Source of the DNA: Acidobacteriota bacterium
GTDB taxonomy: Bacteria > Acidobacteriota > Terriglobia > Terriglobales > Acidobacteriaceae
Length of the DNA stretch: 64,000 bases
Direction of reading: 5' to 3'
Assembly: GCA_021818585.1 (NCBI GenBank)
Contig: JAKATU010000017.1
Coordinates: 1-64,000, forward strand
Part shown: piece by piece, positions 8,625 to 17,452 of the stretch
Layout of the letters: each line of letters begins with the position of its first letter
Numbering within the stretch: the stretch's first letter is position 1
Translations under genes and position numbers: made by a program
The notes under the pieces: model-generated
What the model saw: the letters and a program-made list of their open reading frames with translations, nothing else
The model's database searches: none
What the model was told of the DNA's origin: nothing

Positions 8625-9164
8625 ATGTCTCGTATTGGATACAAGCCGATTCCGTTGCCCGCGGGCGTGAAGTTCAGCCACATGGGAACGAAGGTGGTTG
8701 TGGAAGGCCCGAAGGGCAAGATTGAGCAGGTTGTCCCGGCCGGCATCAAGCTGGAGACGAAGGACGGCCATCTGCATGCGGTTCGCGAAACGGATTCGCA
8801 GGCTGCGATTCACGGACTGACGCGCGCGCTGGTGGCGAATGCGGTGCAGGGCGTATCGCACGGCTGGACGAAGGAACTGGACATTGTCGGCATCGGTTAC
8901 CGTGCCGAGATGAAGGGCAAGAACACGGTTGTCTTCACGCTGGGTTACTCGCATCAGATTGAGTTTCCGCTTCCGAACGGGATCTCCGTGGCGATTGATC
9001 CGAAGCAGACGCGTGTGACGGTGACGGGCATTGACCGGCAGAAGGTTGGCCAGGTGGCCGCTGACATGCGTTCGCTGCGCAAGCCCGATCCGTACAAAAA
9101 CAAGGGCGTTCGCTACGTGGATGAGAAACTGAAGAAGAAGGCCGGTAAGAGCGGCGCGAAGTAA
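8625..9164 (+). CDS. rplF: 50S ribosomal protein L6
   Basis: 179-residue L6, near the factor-binding site of the 50S subunit. Conserved parts include [43 protein letters not shown] and the C-terminal [26 protein letters not shown]. Length is typical. It is followed by rplR after 43 bases. Confidence 0.96.
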   Translation: MSRIGYKPIPLPAGVKFSHMGTKVVVEGPKGKIEQVVPAGIKLETKDGHLHAVRETDSQAAIHGLTRALVANAVQGVSHGWTKELDIVGIGYRAEMKGKNTVVFTLGYSHQIEFPLPNGISVAIDPKQTRVTVTGIDRQKVGQVAADMRSLRKPDPYKNKGVRYVDEKLKKKAGKSGAK

Positions 9165-9207
9165 ACCGAACGGGGCCGCGGGGCGGCTCCGCTAATAGGA
9201 AGGGAAT

Positions 9208-9564
9208 ATGATTCCGCAGATTCAACGCAATGTAATTCGCAAGCGTGTCCACACTCGCATCCGCGAGCGCATCCAGGGAACCACGGAGCGCCCGCGCCTG
9301 AATGTTTACCGCTCGCTGAACCATATCTACGCGCAGGTGATCGACGACTCAGAGGGCCGCACGCTGGTTTCTGCCTCGACGGTGGCCGATAAGGTCAAGA
9401 CCGGGGGCAACGTGGCCGCCGCGAAGGAGATCGGCAAGCTGGTGGCCGAGCGCGCAAAGGAAAAGGGCATCAAGAAGGTGGTCTATGACCGCGGCGGCTA
9501 CCTGTATCACGGGCGCATCAAGGCTTTGGCCGATGCGGCTCGCGAGGCTGGGCTGGAGTTTTAA
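9208..9564 (+). CDS. rplR: 50S ribosomal protein L18
   Basis: 118-residue L18, which with L5 and L25-type proteins binds 5S rRNA. It shows [37 protein letters not shown] and the end [28 protein letters not shown], all hallmarks of the family. GGAAGGGAA precedes the ATG. Standard position between rplF and rpsE. Confidence 0.96.
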   Translation: MIPQIQRNVIRKRVHTRIRERIQGTTERPRLNVYRSLNHIYAQVIDDSEGRTLVSASTVADKVKTGGNVAAAKEIGKLVAERAKEKGIKKVVYDRGGYLYHGRIKALADAAREAGLEF

Positions 9565-9627
9565 GTCGTAACTTTTTCAAAAGGTTGCAGGGCGGCAGAT
9601 TGGCGGCCCGGAAGGAATCAGGAAGCG

Positions 9628-10137
9628 ATGGTAACAATCAGAAAGAAGCTTGACGCCGGACAATTCAACCTAAAGGACCAGGTTGTTTCGATCAACCGTG
9701 TCACGAAGGTTGTGAAGGGCGGCAAGAACATGTCATTTGCCGCGCTGGTGGTTGTGGGCGACCCGACTGCCGGAGTGGTGGGCTATGGCTCTGGCAAGGC
9801 GAAGGAAGTTCCTCAGGCGATTCGTAAGGGCATTGAGTCGGCGAAGAAGAACCTGGTTCGGATTCACCTGACCGAGACGTCGATTCCGCACAAGGTGCTG
9901 GGCCGTTTTGGTTCTGGCCAGGTGCTGCTGAAGCCTGCGCCGGAAGGCACGGGCGTGATTGCCGGCGGTGCGGTGCGCGCGGTGATGACCTCGGCGGGCG
10001 TGCAGAACGTGCTGACCAAGAGCCTAGGCACGGCGAATCCGCACAACGTGATCAAGGCGACATTTGACGCGCTGACTCAGCTGCGCGACCGCGAAGAAGT
10101 TGCGGCGCTGCGCGGCAAGCAGTCGCAGGAGCTTTAA
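9628..10137 (+). CDS. rpsE: 30S ribosomal protein S5
   Basis: 169-residue S5, involved in mRNA entry, translational accuracy and spectinomycin sensitivity. The double-stranded RNA-binding fold is marked by [28 protein letters not shown], then [19 protein letters not shown] and [18 protein letters not shown]. It ends three bases before rpmD, indicating tight coupling. Confidence 0.96.
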   Translation: MVTIRKKLDAGQFNLKDQVVSINRVTKVVKGGKNMSFAALVVVGDPTAGVVGYGSGKAKEVPQAIRKGIESAKKNLVRIHLTETSIPHKVLGRFGSGQVLLKPAPEGTGVIAGGAVRAVMTSAGVQNVLTKSLGTANPHNVIKATFDALTQLRDREEVAALRGKQSQEL

Positions 10138-10140
10138 TCG

Positions 10141-10326
10141 ATGGCAGAGAAGACGAAGATCCGTATTCAGTATTACCGGTCGGTGATCCAGGCGCCGGAG
10201 AAGCACAAGAAGGTCGTCAAGGGTCTTGGCTTTACCCACCTGAACCAGATTGTGGAGCGTGAGGATACGCCGTCGATTCGCGGCATGGTCCTGAAGGTTC
10301 CGCACCTGGTGAAGATTGTTGATTAG
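10141..10326 (+). CDS. rpmD: 50S ribosomal protein L30
   Basis: 61-residue L30, a small 23S-binding protein. It has the family opening KIRIQYYRSVIQAPEKHKKVVKGLGF and the end RGMVLKVPHLVKIVD. Its ribosome-binding site (AGGAG) lies within the end of rpsE. The stop TAG at 10324-10326 already forms the first bases of heptad element D. Confidence 0.95.
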   Translation: MAEKTKIRIQYYRSVIQAPEKHKKVVKGLGFTHLNQIVEREDTPSIRGMVLKVPHLVKIVD

Positions 10327-10430
10327 CTGTTGGCTGCTAGCCTTTAGCTTTTAGCTGAAGGTTGATGGCCGTGGGTTTGAACCGAACCACGAGTGACTGA
10401 AATAAAAGCTAAGAGCTAGAAGCTGATAGC
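10325..10430 (+). repeat. AGCT-heptad element D (rpmD-rplO gap)
   Basis: First arm at 10325-10359: AGCTGTT, GGCTGCT, AGCCTTT, AGCTTTT, AGCTGAA in 7-base phase, overlapping the rpmD stop codon. Second arm at 10407-10430: AGCTAAG, AGCTAGA, AGCTGAT, AGC. AGCTTTT at 10346-10352 matches AAAAGCT at 10404-10410 in reverse complement. Here the second arm ends 53 bases before rplO, farther than in elements A, C and E. Confidence 0.78.
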
Positions 10431-10483
10431 TTCTTTAACATGCGAGTCGGCTGTGTGAGACGCCGGCGTTAGCGAGGAATGAA

Positions 10484-10927
10484 ATGAAGAATCTTTCGAA
10501 CCTTCGGGCACCGAAGAAGGCAAACCGGAATCGCAAGCGCGTGGGCCGTGGTATGGGTTCCGGGCATGGCAAGACCTCGACCCGTGGACACAAGGGCCAG
10601 GGATCGCGTTCGGGATCGAGCCTGATGCGCGGATTTGAAGGCGGCCAGATGCCGCTGCACCGCCGTTTGCCGAAGCGCGGCTTCACAAACATCTTCCGTA
10701 CCGAATACACGGTGCTGAACCTTTCGCGGCTGGAAGATCTGAACGAGAGCGAGCTGACGCTGGACGCGTTTATCGCGAAGGGCCTGCTGGCGAAGCGTGG
10801 CGGGTTGCTGAAGATCCTGGGCAACGGCGAACTGACGAAGGGGATTACGGTGCATGCGCACAAGTTCTCGAAGTCGGCGCAGGAAAAGATCGAGAAGGCC
10901 GGCGGTAAGGCAGTGGTTGTCGCCTAG
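10484..10927 (+). CDS. rplO: 50S ribosomal protein L15
   Basis: 147-residue L15, a late-assembly 50S protein with a long N-terminal extension into rRNA. The family start KNLSNLRAPKKANRNRKRVGRGMGSGHGKTSTRGHKGQGSR is seen, together with FEGGQMPLHRRLPKRGF and the C-terminal AGGKAVVV. AGCGAGGAATGAA precedes the ATG. secY follows after 64 bases. Confidence 0.96.
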   Translation: MKNLSNLRAPKKANRNRKRVGRGMGSGHGKTSTRGHKGQGSRSGSSLMRGFEGGQMPLHRRLPKRGFTNIFRTEYTVLNLSRLEDLNESELTLDAFIAKGLLAKRGGLLKILGNGELTKGITVHAHKFSKSAQEKIEKAGGKAVVVA

Positions 10928-10991
10928 GCGACTTTCAACCGAGGAAGATGCCGTTTCCTTCGGGAACGGGTAGGATAGGTATCGAGCTCCC

Positions 10992-12386
10992 ATGTTTGAA
11001 AAGTTCGCTAATATCTTCAGGATTCCAGACCTGCGCAAGCGGGTTCTGTTCATGCTGGCCATGATGGCTGTTTACCGGCTGGGCGCGTTTATCCCAACGC
11101 CCGGCGTGAACGCGCATGCGCTGGAACAGTTTTTCAACTCGCAGAGCGGGTCTTCGCTTGGCCTGGTGAACCTGTTCAGCGGCGGCAACCTGCGCCGCCT
11201 GACGGTGTTTGCGCTGGGCATCATGCCGTACATTACGGCGTCGATTATTTTTCAGCTTCTGACGGTGGTCTACGAGCCGCTGCGGAAGCTTCAGAATGAA
11301 GGCGAGCTGGGCCGCAAGAAGATCACGCAGTGGACGCGGTACGTGACGGTGGGCCTGGGCGTGGTGCAGTCGGCGGCGATCGCGGTGGCGCTCTCGCATG
11401 GTTCGACGGGCAACAAGATGGTGCTGGATCCGGGTATCGGGTTCATCCTGATGACGATTCTGACGCTGACGGCCGGGACTACGTTTGTGATGTGGCTGGG
11501 TGAGCAGATTACGGATCGCGGCATTGGGAACGGCATGAGCCTGCTGATCTTCGCTGGTATCGTGGTTGGTTTGCCGGGAGGCGTTCAAGACCTGGTGCAG
11601 ACGGCGCAGCAGTCGAAGTTTGGCGCGTTCACGATTCCGGCGCTGGTTCTTCTGGTGCTGGGCATGGTGGCGGTGGTTGCATTCATCGTGTTCGTGGAGC
11701 GTAGCGAGCGGCGGATTCCGGTGCAGTATGCGAAGCGGATTGTGGGACGCCGCCTGATGGGCGGTCAGTCGACGCACCTGCCGCTGCGCGTGAACTCCGG
11801 CGGCGTGATGCCGATTATTTTTGCGGCCTCAGTGTTGTCGGCTCCGCTGCTGTTTGCAAACGCGGCGTTTGTGAAGAACAGCGACTTTTTGAGCCGGATT
11901 GCAAATGCGCTGCAGCCGGGCGAGCCGTGGTATGAGTTTCTGTACATTGTTTCGATCATCTTCTTCGCATACTTCTATATCTCGATCGTGTTCCGTCCGG
12001 ATGACATTGCGGACAACATGCGGAAGTACGGCGGATTTATTCCGGGTATTCGTCCGGGCAAGAAGACTTCGGATTTTGTGAACGATATTCTGACGCGGAT
12101 TACGCTGGTGGGCGCGATTTACCTGTGCGTGGTGGCGATTATTCCGCAGTTTTTGATCAGCGGCATTCACCTGAACCATTTGTGGCTGGTTGGCGGGCTT
12201 TTTGAGCGAATGCCGCTGTGGGTGACGAACGGTTTCGGGTTCAACTTTTACTTTGGCGGCACCTCCCTGCTGATTGTGGTGGGTGTGGCGATGGATACGG
12301 TGAACCAGATTGAATCGCAACTGATTATGCGGCACTATGACGGCTTCTCGCAGAAGAGCCGCGCGCGTGGACGCCGCGCATGGTAG
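10992..12386 (+). CDS. secY: Preprotein translocase channel SecY
   Basis: 464-residue SecY, the ten-helix pore of the Sec translocon in the inner membrane, used with SecE, SecG, SecA and ribosomes. Visible are the N-terminal RKRVLFMLAMMAVYRLGAFIPTPGV, the plug region after it, ITDRGIGNGMSLLIFAGIV, and VERSERRIPVQYAKRIVGRR, the cytosolic loop that contacts SecA and ribosomes. Hydrophobic helices occur throughout at the expected spacing. Its stop overlaps the adk start by seven bases. Confidence 0.96.
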   Translation: MFEKFANIFRIPDLRKRVLFMLAMMAVYRLGAFIPTPGVNAHALEQFFNSQSGSSLGLVNLFSGGNLRRLTVFALGIMPYITASIIFQLLTVVYEPLRKLQNEGELGRKKITQWTRYVTVGLGVVQSAAIAVALSHGSTGNKMVLDPGIGFILMTILTLTAGTTFVMWLGEQITDRGIGNGMSLLIFAGIVVGLPGGVQDLVQTAQQSKFGAFTIPALVLLVLGMVAVVAFIVFVERSERRIPVQYAKRIVGRRLMGGQSTHLPLRVNSGGVMPIIFAASVLSAPLLFANAAFVKNSDFLSRIANALQPGEPWYEFLYIVSIIFFAYFYISIVFRPDDIADNMRKYGGFIPGIRPGKKTSDFVNDILTRITLVGAIYLCVVAIIPQFLISGIHLNHLWLVGGLFERMPLWVTNGFGFNFYFGGTSLLIVVGVAMDTVNQIESQLIMRHYDGFSQKSRARGRRAW

Positions 12387-13096
12387 TGGCTTCTCAGAGT
12401 GAGGCTTCCGCAGGCACGGTGAGCGGGCATCTGACTCCGGGTCCGATACTGCTGCTGGGCGCGCCGGGCGCCGGCAAGGGAACACAGGCCAAGGCGCTGG
12501 TGAAGGAATGGGGAATTCCCCAGATTTCAACCGGCGACCTGCTTCGCTCGAACTTTGAGCGGGGCACGGAGCTGGGGCGACAAGCCAAGGTGCTGATGGA
12601 CCGGGGCGAGTTGGTTTCCGACGATCTGGTGAACCAGATGGTGACGGACCGGCTGAAGGAACCGGATACGGCACGGGGCTATATTCTGGATGGATTTCCG
12701 CGGACGCTGGGGCAGGCGAATTGGCTGGACGGGCACCTGACGGCGCATACCGGGGCGCTTCCGGTGATTGCTATCAGTATCCGGGTGAGCTACAATCAAC
12801 TCTTGCGCCGTATTACGGGAAGGCGCATTTGTCCTGTGTGCCAGACGATTTATAACGTCTACCTGCAGCCCCCGAAGGTGGATGAAGTCTGCGACAAGGA
12901 AGGCGCCCATCTGGTGCGCCGTTCGGATGATTCCAAAGAGGTTTTTGACGAGCGGATGCGTGCGTATGAATCCCTGACGGCTCCCGTGATTGAGCACTAC
13001 CGGAAGCTGGGGCGGTTTGAGGCAGTGGACGGCGAGCTGGAAGTTGATGCTGTGAGCGCGGGAGTGATGACGGCCATAGCGAGGCTTAGAGGGTAA
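12380..13096 (+). CDS. adk: Adenylate kinase, zinc-lid type
   Basis: 238-residue adenylate kinase, converting AMP and ATP to two ADP. The P-loop GAPGAGKGTQ lies at about residues 28-37, later TGDLLR and the DGFPRTLGQA motif. The lid domain has CPVC and a further Cys-Asp pair about 18 residues on, indicating a structural zinc. The ATG at 12380 sits inside the end of secY, giving a 20-residue extension before the usual start; a GTG at 12386 is an alternative. Overlap with secY suggests translational coupling. Confidence 0.95.
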   Translation: MVVASQSEASAGTVSGHLTPGPILLLGAPGAGKGTQAKALVKEWGIPQISTGDLLRSNFERGTELGRQAKVLMDRGELVSDDLVNQMVTDRLKEPDTARGYILDGFPRTLGQANWLDGHLTAHTGALPVIAISIRVSYNQLLRRITGRRICPVCQTIYNVYLQPPKVDEVCDKEGAHLVRRSDDSKEVFDERMRAYESLTAPVIEHYRKLGRFEAVDGELEVDAVSAGVMTAIARLRG

Positions 13097-13100
13097 CCGG

Positions 13101-13853
13101 ATGGCCATCATGATCAAGTCGTCGCAGGAGATTGAGAGGATGCGGCGGAGCGGACAGGCGGTCCGCGAGATTCTGGAGTACGTGCGCGGGCTGGTGAAGC
13201 CGGGCATGACCACGATGGATCTGGAGAACGCGGCAGCGGCCCGGATGCATCTGATGGGCGTGAAGCCGGCGTTCAAGGGCTACCGCGGGTATCCTGCTGT
13301 GCTGTGCACCTCGGTCAACAGCGAGGTGGTACACGGAATTCCTTCTGCGGAGCGGGTGCTTCGTGAGGGCGACATTGTTTCGATCGACACCGGAGTGGTG
13401 ATCGATGGGTTTTATGGGGATTCGGCGACGACCGTAGCGGTTGGCGAGAAGGTGAATCCCAAGACGCAGAAGCTGCTGAAGGTAACCGAAGAGTCTCTGC
13501 AGCGCGGGATTGAGGCTGTGAAGGCGGGCGCAACGCTGGGCGATATTGGCGCGGCCGTGCAGCAGGCAGTGGAAGCGGAAGGTTTTAGTATTGTGCGGGA
13601 GTTTGTGGGGCATGGGATTGGAACCCGGCTGCATGAAGATCCGCAGGTTCCGAATTATGGCCGAGTGGGCCAGGGACAGAAATTGAGAGAGGGCATGGTG
13701 TTCTGCATTGAGCCGATGGTGAATGCAGGGCGGCCCGAAGTACAGGTGCTGGACGACGGATGGACGGCGGTGACCGAGGATGGGAGCCTGAGCGCCCACT
13801 TTGAGCACACGATCGCCGTGACGAAGGACGGCGCATTGATTTTGACGCAGTAA
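13101..13853 (+). CDS. map: Type I methionine aminopeptidase
   Basis: 250-residue MetAP, which removes the initiator methionine from nascent proteins. The pita-bread fold and metal ligands are visible: DTGVVIDGFYGDSA (two Asp), HGIGTRLHEDPQVPNYG (His), FCIEPM (Glu) and the late FEHTIAVT (Glu). AGAGGG precedes the ATG at seven bases; a second ATG three codons in is also possible. Located four bases after adk and upstream of infA, the order common to many bacterial spc clusters. Confidence 0.95.
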   Translation: MAIMIKSSQEIERMRRSGQAVREILEYVRGLVKPGMTTMDLENAAAARMHLMGVKPAFKGYRGYPAVLCTSVNSEVVHGIPSAERVLREGDIVSIDTGVVIDGFYGDSATTVAVGEKVNPKTQKLLKVTEESLQRGIEAVKAGATLGDIGAAVQQAVEAEGFSIVREFVGHGIGTRLHEDPQVPNYGRVGQGQKLREGMVFCIEPMVNAGRPEVQVLDDGWTAVTEDGSLSAHFEHTIAVTKDGALILTQ

Positions 13854-13892
13854 GCTTGCCGGCTTTGGAGCCGGCAGAAACAGGCAGGCAAT

Positions 13893-14111
13893 TTGTCAAA
13901 AGAAGACGCGATTGAGGTAATGGCAACGGTATCGGAAACGTTGCCGAATGCCATGTTTCGAGTGAAGCTGGAGAATGGGCATGAGGTTCTGACTCATGTA
14001 TCCGGTCGCATGCGGAAGAATTTCATCCGGATTTTGCCGGGTGACCGGGTTGCGGTAGAGCTGAGCCCGTATGACCTGAATCGCGGGCGGATTGTCTACC
14101 GGTACAAATAG
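13893..14111 (+). CDS. infA: Translation initiation factor IF-1 (TTG start)
   Basis: 72-residue IF-1, an OB-fold protein that occupies the 30S A site during initiation. [52 protein letters not shown] is textbook family sequence. No ATG exists at the expected place; the family start coincides with TTG at 13893, preceded by a modest AGGCAGG. A rare start may keep IF-1 production below that of the ribosomal proteins. Its stop overlaps heptad element E. Confidence 0.94.
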   Translation: MSKEDAIEVMATVSETLPNAMFRVKLENGHEVLTHVSGRMRKNFIRILPGDRVAVELSPYDLNRGRIVYRYK

Positions 14112-14235
14112 CTTTCAGCTGCCAGCTATTGGCTTTTAGCTAGTGGCTGGAGTTAAAAGCAGCATTGCCCTCAGAAGCGATGCGAAACAGAATAGCTGGA
14201 AGCCAGAGGCTGATAGCTAAAGGCTAGGAGCTGTA
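14110..14235 (+). repeat. AGCT-heptad element E (infA-rpmJ gap)
   Basis: The most regular pair of arms. First arm at 14110-14151: six units (AGCTTTC, AGCTGCC, AGCTATT, GGCTTTT, AGCTAGT, GGCTGGA) in exact 7-base phase from the infA stop. Second arm at 14194-14235: six units (AGCTGGA, AGCCAGA, GGCTGAT, AGCTAAA, GGCTAGG, AGCTGTA), ending three bases before the rpmJ ATG. The rpmJ Shine-Dalgarno AGGAG (14226-14230) is inside the second arm. Confidence 0.82.
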
Positions 14236-14238
14236 AAA

Positions 14239-14352
14239 ATGAAGGTTCGTGCATCCGTAAAGAAGATTTGCGATAAGTGCAAGGTTATCCATCGCCGCGG
14301 TGTGGTGCGGGTGATCTGCGAAAACGCAAAGCACAAGCAGCGCCAGGGCTGA
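14239..14352 (+). CDS. rpmJ: 50S ribosomal protein L36, zinc-binding form
   Basis: 37-residue L36, the smallest ribosomal protein. It reads [20 protein letters not shown] and then [16 protein letters not shown], with C-x2-C-x12-C-x4-H, the zinc-binding (C+) form. The ATG at 14239 is eight bases after AGGAG, which itself lies in heptad element E. It is followed by a 162-base gap before rpsM. Confidence 0.95.
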   Translation: MKVRASVKKICDKCKVIHRRGVVRVICENAKHKQRQG

Positions 14353-14514
14353 CCTGGAGGAGCTTGTGGAGAGAGTCGCGTCCACCAGCGTGGACAGGGG
14401 CTAGTTAGCCGTAAAGGCTTGCGATGAACCCCGACTCAAAGCCGCCTAAGCCGAAGCCGGCCGAGGCATAACCGGTTCCGGAGCGTGAATGCCGGAACAT
14501 ACGAAGGGCAAACT

Positions 14515-14898
14515 ATGGCACGTGTTGCTGGCGTCGATCTGCCAAGAAACAAACAGGCAAGGATCGCGCTTACGTACATTTACGGGATCGGCAACTCTCG
14601 TGCGCTGAAGATTCTGGGAGCTGCGGACGTTGACCCGTTCAAGAAGATCCAGGATCTCGGCGAAGACGAGGTGAACCGCATCCGTCAGGTCATCGAAGCG
14701 GAAGGCCAGGTTGAGGGCGACCTGCGCAAGGACGTGGCGATGCACATCAAGCGCCTGATTGAAATTCAGTCGTACCGTGGACTTCGGCATCGCAGGAGCC
14801 TGCCGGTTCGTGGTCAGCGTACTCACACCAATGCCCGCACGCGCAAGGGACCGCGCCGTGGCACCGTGGCGGGTAAGAAGAAAGCGACGAAGACATAA
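14515..14898 (+). CDS. rpsM: 30S ribosomal protein S13
   Basis: 127-residue S13 at the top of the 30S head, contacting tRNA and bridging to the 50S subunit. It starts [25 protein letters not shown] and ends [25 protein letters not shown]. The ATG at 14515 is chosen since GAAGGG is seven bases upstream and the family starts with ARVAGVD; an ATG ten codons earlier is in frame. The 162-base leader before it could host the S4-type operon control known in other bacteria, but I see no recognisable pseudoknot by eye. Confidence 0.96.
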   Translation: MARVAGVDLPRNKQARIALTYIYGIGNSRALKILGAADVDPFKKIQDLGEDEVNRIRQVIEAEGQVEGDLRKDVAMHIKRLIEIQSYRGLRHRRSLPVRGQRTHTNARTRKGPRRGTVAGKKKATKT

Positions 14899-15314
14899 TG
14901 GCTAAGGTAAAGCAGGCCGCGGGCAAGGCGGCAAAGAACAAGAAGTTCAAGAAGAGGGAACGGAAAAATGTTCCTTACGGTCTGGTTTTTATCCAGGCGT
15001 CGTTCAACAACACGATTGTGACGATTACGGACGGGCAGGGCAACACGCTGTCGTGGAAGAGCTCGGGTTCGCTGGGCTTCCGCGGGTCGCGTAAGGGCAC
15101 CCCGTTTGCGGCGCAGCAGGCCGCGATCAACGCGGCGAACCTGGCGCGGGATCATGGTTTGCGCTCGGTGGATGTGCGGGTGAGCGGTCCGGGTTCGGGC
15201 CGTGAGTCGGCAGTCCGTGCGCTGGCTGTGGCCGGGCTGGAAGTTCGCTCGATTCGTGACGTTACCCCTGTTCCGCATAACGGCTGCCGTCCGCCGAAGC
15301 GGAGGAGAGTGTAA
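14898..15314 (+). CDS. rpsK: 30S ribosomal protein S11
   Basis: 138-residue S11 on the 30S platform next to the E site. Family parts are the [20 protein letters not shown] stretch, [17 protein letters not shown] and the end [17 protein letters not shown]. It begins in a TAATG overlap with rpsM, so coupling is likely. A lysine-rich N-terminal extension ([20 protein letters not shown]) precedes the core, as in many members. Confidence 0.96.
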   Translation: MAKVKQAAGKAAKNKKFKKRERKNVPYGLVFIQASFNNTIVTITDGQGNTLSWKSSGSLGFRGSRKGTPFAAQQAAINAANLARDHGLRSVDVRVSGPGSGRESAVRALAVAGLEVRSIRDVTPVPHNGCRPPKRRRV

Positions 15315-15318
15315 GAGC

Positions 15319-15370
15319 AGCTTTCAGCCTCCAGATCTCAGCTTTTAGCTGGGAGCTGCAGGCTGACAGG
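15319..15370 (+). repeat. AGCT-heptad element F (rpsK-rpsD gap)
   Basis: Seven units run in uninterrupted 7-base phase from 15319: AGCTTTC, AGCCTCC, AGATCTC, AGCTTTT, AGCTGGG, AGCTGCA, GGCTGAC. The two arms are joined here with no long loop: the first units (TCAGCCTCCAG) pair imperfectly with the last (CTGCAGGCTGA), giving a compact hairpin. It starts five bases after the rpsK stop. Confidence 0.72.
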
Positions 15371-15452
15371 TTGTAAGATGATAGATGGACCGGGAAGACA
15401 CGCTGTGCTGCGCGTAAACCGGTCGTCACCTGAAGTTTAAGGAGAGAAGAGT

Positions 15453-16082
15453 TTGGCACGTTATACAGGAGCAGTGTGTCGTCTATGCCGTCGTGACGGC
15501 ATGAAGCTTTTTCTGAAGGGCACCAAGTGTTTTACGGACAAGTGCCCGATTGAGAAGCGTAATTTTGCCCCCGGCCAGCATGGCCGCGACCGCAAGGCCA
15601 AGATTGTGGGCTACGGTCTGCAACTGCGTGAGAAGCAGAAGGCGAAGCGTATTTACTTCACCCTGGAAGGACAGTTCCGGGATTACTACGAGAAGGCTTC
15701 GCGCCGCCAGGGCGTGACGGGCGAGTTGCTGATTCAGCAGCTCGAATGCCGCCTGGACAACGTGGCTTTCCGGCTTGGTTTTGCGACCTCGCGCCGTCAG
15801 GCGCGGCAGGTAGTTCGCCATGGACACGTTGAGGTGAACGGCCGCAAGGTGAACATTCCTTCGTACCAAGTGAAGATTGGCGACGTGATCAAGGTGCGCG
15901 AGAACAGCGCGAAGCTGCCTGTGATCGAAATGGGCCGCGACCTGGCGAGCGGACAGCCGACGCCCTCGTGGCTTGAGGTAGATCACGCGAACATGACGGG
16001 CAAGCTGATTGCGCTGCCGAAGCGCGAGGAAGTCAACCTGCCGGTCAACGAGCAGCTGATCGTCGAACTTTACAGCAAGTAA
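15453..16082 (+). CDS. rpsD: 30S ribosomal protein S4 (TTG start), zinc-binding form
   Basis: 209-residue S4, a primary 16S assembly protein; in enterobacteria it represses the alpha operon. The start reads [19 protein letters not shown], and the N-terminal zinc knuckle is seen as CxxC followed by GTKC and DKC. The S4 RNA-binding domain follows ([42 protein letters not shown]). The family start coincides with a TTG at 15453, supported by AAGGAGA at 15439-15445. This is the second TTG start in the cluster. Confidence 0.95.
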   Translation: MARYTGAVCRLCRRDGMKLFLKGTKCFTDKCPIEKRNFAPGQHGRDRKAKIVGYGLQLREKQKAKRIYFTLEGQFRDYYEKASRRQGVTGELLIQQLECRLDNVAFRLGFATSRRQARQVVRHGHVEVNGRKVNIPSYQVKIGDVIKVRENSAKLPVIEMGRDLASGQPTPSWLEVDHANMTGKLIALPKREEVNLPVNEQLIVELYSK

Positions 16083-16088
16083 TCGGGC

Positions 16089-16137
16089 AGCTTTCAGAAT
16101 TCAGTCCCCAGTTGGCGTTGGATCTGCTGGGGGCTGG
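16089..16137 (+). repeat. Degenerate heptad element G (rpsD-rpoA gap)
   Basis: Begins AGCTTTC at 16089, then AGAATTC, AGTCCCC, AGTTGGC in 7-base phase. The opposing part CTGGGGGCTGG near 16126-16136 pairs with CAGTCCCCAG-type sequence of the first arm. The core AGCT has decayed to AGTC or AGTT, so this looks like a diverged copy. It starts six bases after the rpsD stop. Confidence 0.6.
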
Positions 16138-16256
16138 CTAACCTAACCGCAAGCTTTGCTCCGCGTTATGGCGCGGAAATCTAAACGTAGAGAGGAAACA
16201 GCACAGCCGTTGCAGAGTGCTTCGCGGCGTTTGCTGTGCATGGAGAGTGAAACGAT

Positions 16257-17354
16257 ATGCTTTGGAGAGGATTTCAAAAGCCCAAGCGTCTGGTGGTAGA
16301 TTCCGAGACGCTGACAGAAAAATACGGCAAATTCAGCGCCCAGCCTTTTGAGCGCGGATTTGGCACCACGATCGGCAACGCTTTGCGGCGCACGCTGCTT
16401 TCTTCGATTGAAGGCGCTGCGGTGACTGCGGTGAAGATCGAGGGCGTTCTGCACGAGTTTCAGTCGATTCCGGGAGTGGTTGAGGACGCGACGGATATCA
16501 TCCTGAATCTGAAGCAGGTGCCGTTCAAGCTGAACGGGGATGGTCCGAAGGCGCTATATGTGCGCGTGGATCAGCCGGGCGTGGTCACCTCTGGAATGAT
16601 TGAGGCTGACGGGGACGTTGAGATTCTCGACAAAGATGTCTACCTCGCAACGGTGAGCGAGGGCGGCAAGCTGGACATGGAGATGCGGTTGAAGCGTGGC
16701 CGCGGCTATGTTGGCGCCGATAAGAATTTCGACAACGACCTGGGGATTGGTTTTATCCCGGTTGATTCAGTTCACTCGCCGGTTCGCAAAGTGAATTACG
16801 CGGTGGAGGCGGCACGACTGGGCCAGATTACGGACTACGAGAAGCTTTCTCTCGAGGTATGGACGAATGGCACGATTCTGCCGGCGGATGCGGTGGGCCT
16901 GGCGGCGAAGCTGCTAAAGGACCACATGAGCATCTTTATCAACTTCGAGGAAGAGATCGAAGCTGAGGCGCAGGTAGAAGAAGGCCGTGTGCATCTGAAG
17001 AATGAGAATCTGAACCGCTCGGTGGAAGAGCTGGAGCTGAGCGTTCGCAGCTACAACTGCCTGAAGAACGCCAATATCCAGACGATTGGCGAACTGGTGC
17101 AGAAGACCGAAGCCGAGATGCTGAAGACGAAGAATTTCGGCCGGAAGTCTTTGAATGAGATCAAGGAGATTCTTGCCCAGATGGGACTTTCGCTGGGTAT
17201 GAAGATCGATGAGCACGGGAACGCGGTTCCCGGGCCGACCAGCATTCTGCCTGCGCAGCTGCTGGCCGAGAGCTACAGCCGTTTCGACGATGAGGATGAC
17301 GAGGAAGGCTTTGAAGAAGACTTCCCCGTGCAGAACGAGACGGAAAACTTTTAA
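16257..17354 (+). CDS. rpoA: DNA-directed RNA polymerase subunit alpha
   Basis: 365-residue alpha subunit, the dimeric scaffold of RNA polymerase. The N-terminal domain shows the stretch from [20 protein letters not shown] through [22 protein letters not shown]; the C-terminal DNA/activator-binding domain has [22 protein letters not shown] and [23 protein letters not shown]. It is about 30 residues longer than typical because of an acidic end ([14 protein letters not shown]) after the alpha-CTD. The ATG at 16257 begins [10 protein letters not shown], consistent with relatives in this phylum; the upstream ribosome-binding site is weak. Confidence 0.96.
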   Translation: MLWRGFQKPKRLVVDSETLTEKYGKFSAQPFERGFGTTIGNALRRTLLSSIEGAAVTAVKIEGVLHEFQSIPGVVEDATDIILNLKQVPFKLNGDGPKALYVRVDQPGVVTSGMIEADGDVEILDKDVYLATVSEGGKLDMEMRLKRGRGYVGADKNFDNDLGIGFIPVDSVHSPVRKVNYAVEAARLGQITDYEKLSLEVWTNGTILPADAVGLAAKLLKDHMSIFINFEEEIEAEAQVEEGRVHLKNENLNRSVEELELSVRSYNCLKNANIQTIGELVQKTEAEMLKTKNFGRKSLNEIKEILAQMGLSLGMKIDEHGNAVPGPTSILPAQLLAESYSRFDDEDDEEGFEEDFPVQNETENF

Positions 17355-17358
17355 CGGC

Positions 17359-17420
17359 AGTACCCAGTTGCCAGTGGCCAGACTCCGGTTCGAGAAACCG
17401 AGACTGACAACTGGGGGCTG
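17359..17420 (+). repeat. Degenerate heptad element H (rpoA-rplQ gap)
   Basis: AGTACCC, AGTTGCC, AGTGGCC and AGACTCC follow in 7-base phase from 17359. CCCAGTTG at 17363-17370 is the exact reverse complement of CAACTGGG at 17408-17415, and an inner CGGTT...AACCG hairpin lies between them. Here the repeat core is CAGT rather than AGCT, but period, position after the stop and arm arrangement match elements A-F. Confidence 0.6.
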
Positions 17421-17452
17421 AAAATCGAGAATTCAGTCAAGAGAGATTTGTC

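Noticed and set aside
14353-14514. S4-type alpha-operon pseudoknot before rpsM
   Set aside because: The gap is long enough but I could not find the paired segments by eye, so no call is made.
2503-17420. CRISPR array or tandem coding repeat
   Set aside because: Units are 7 bases without spacers and lie in short gaps between genes, so they are not CRISPR.
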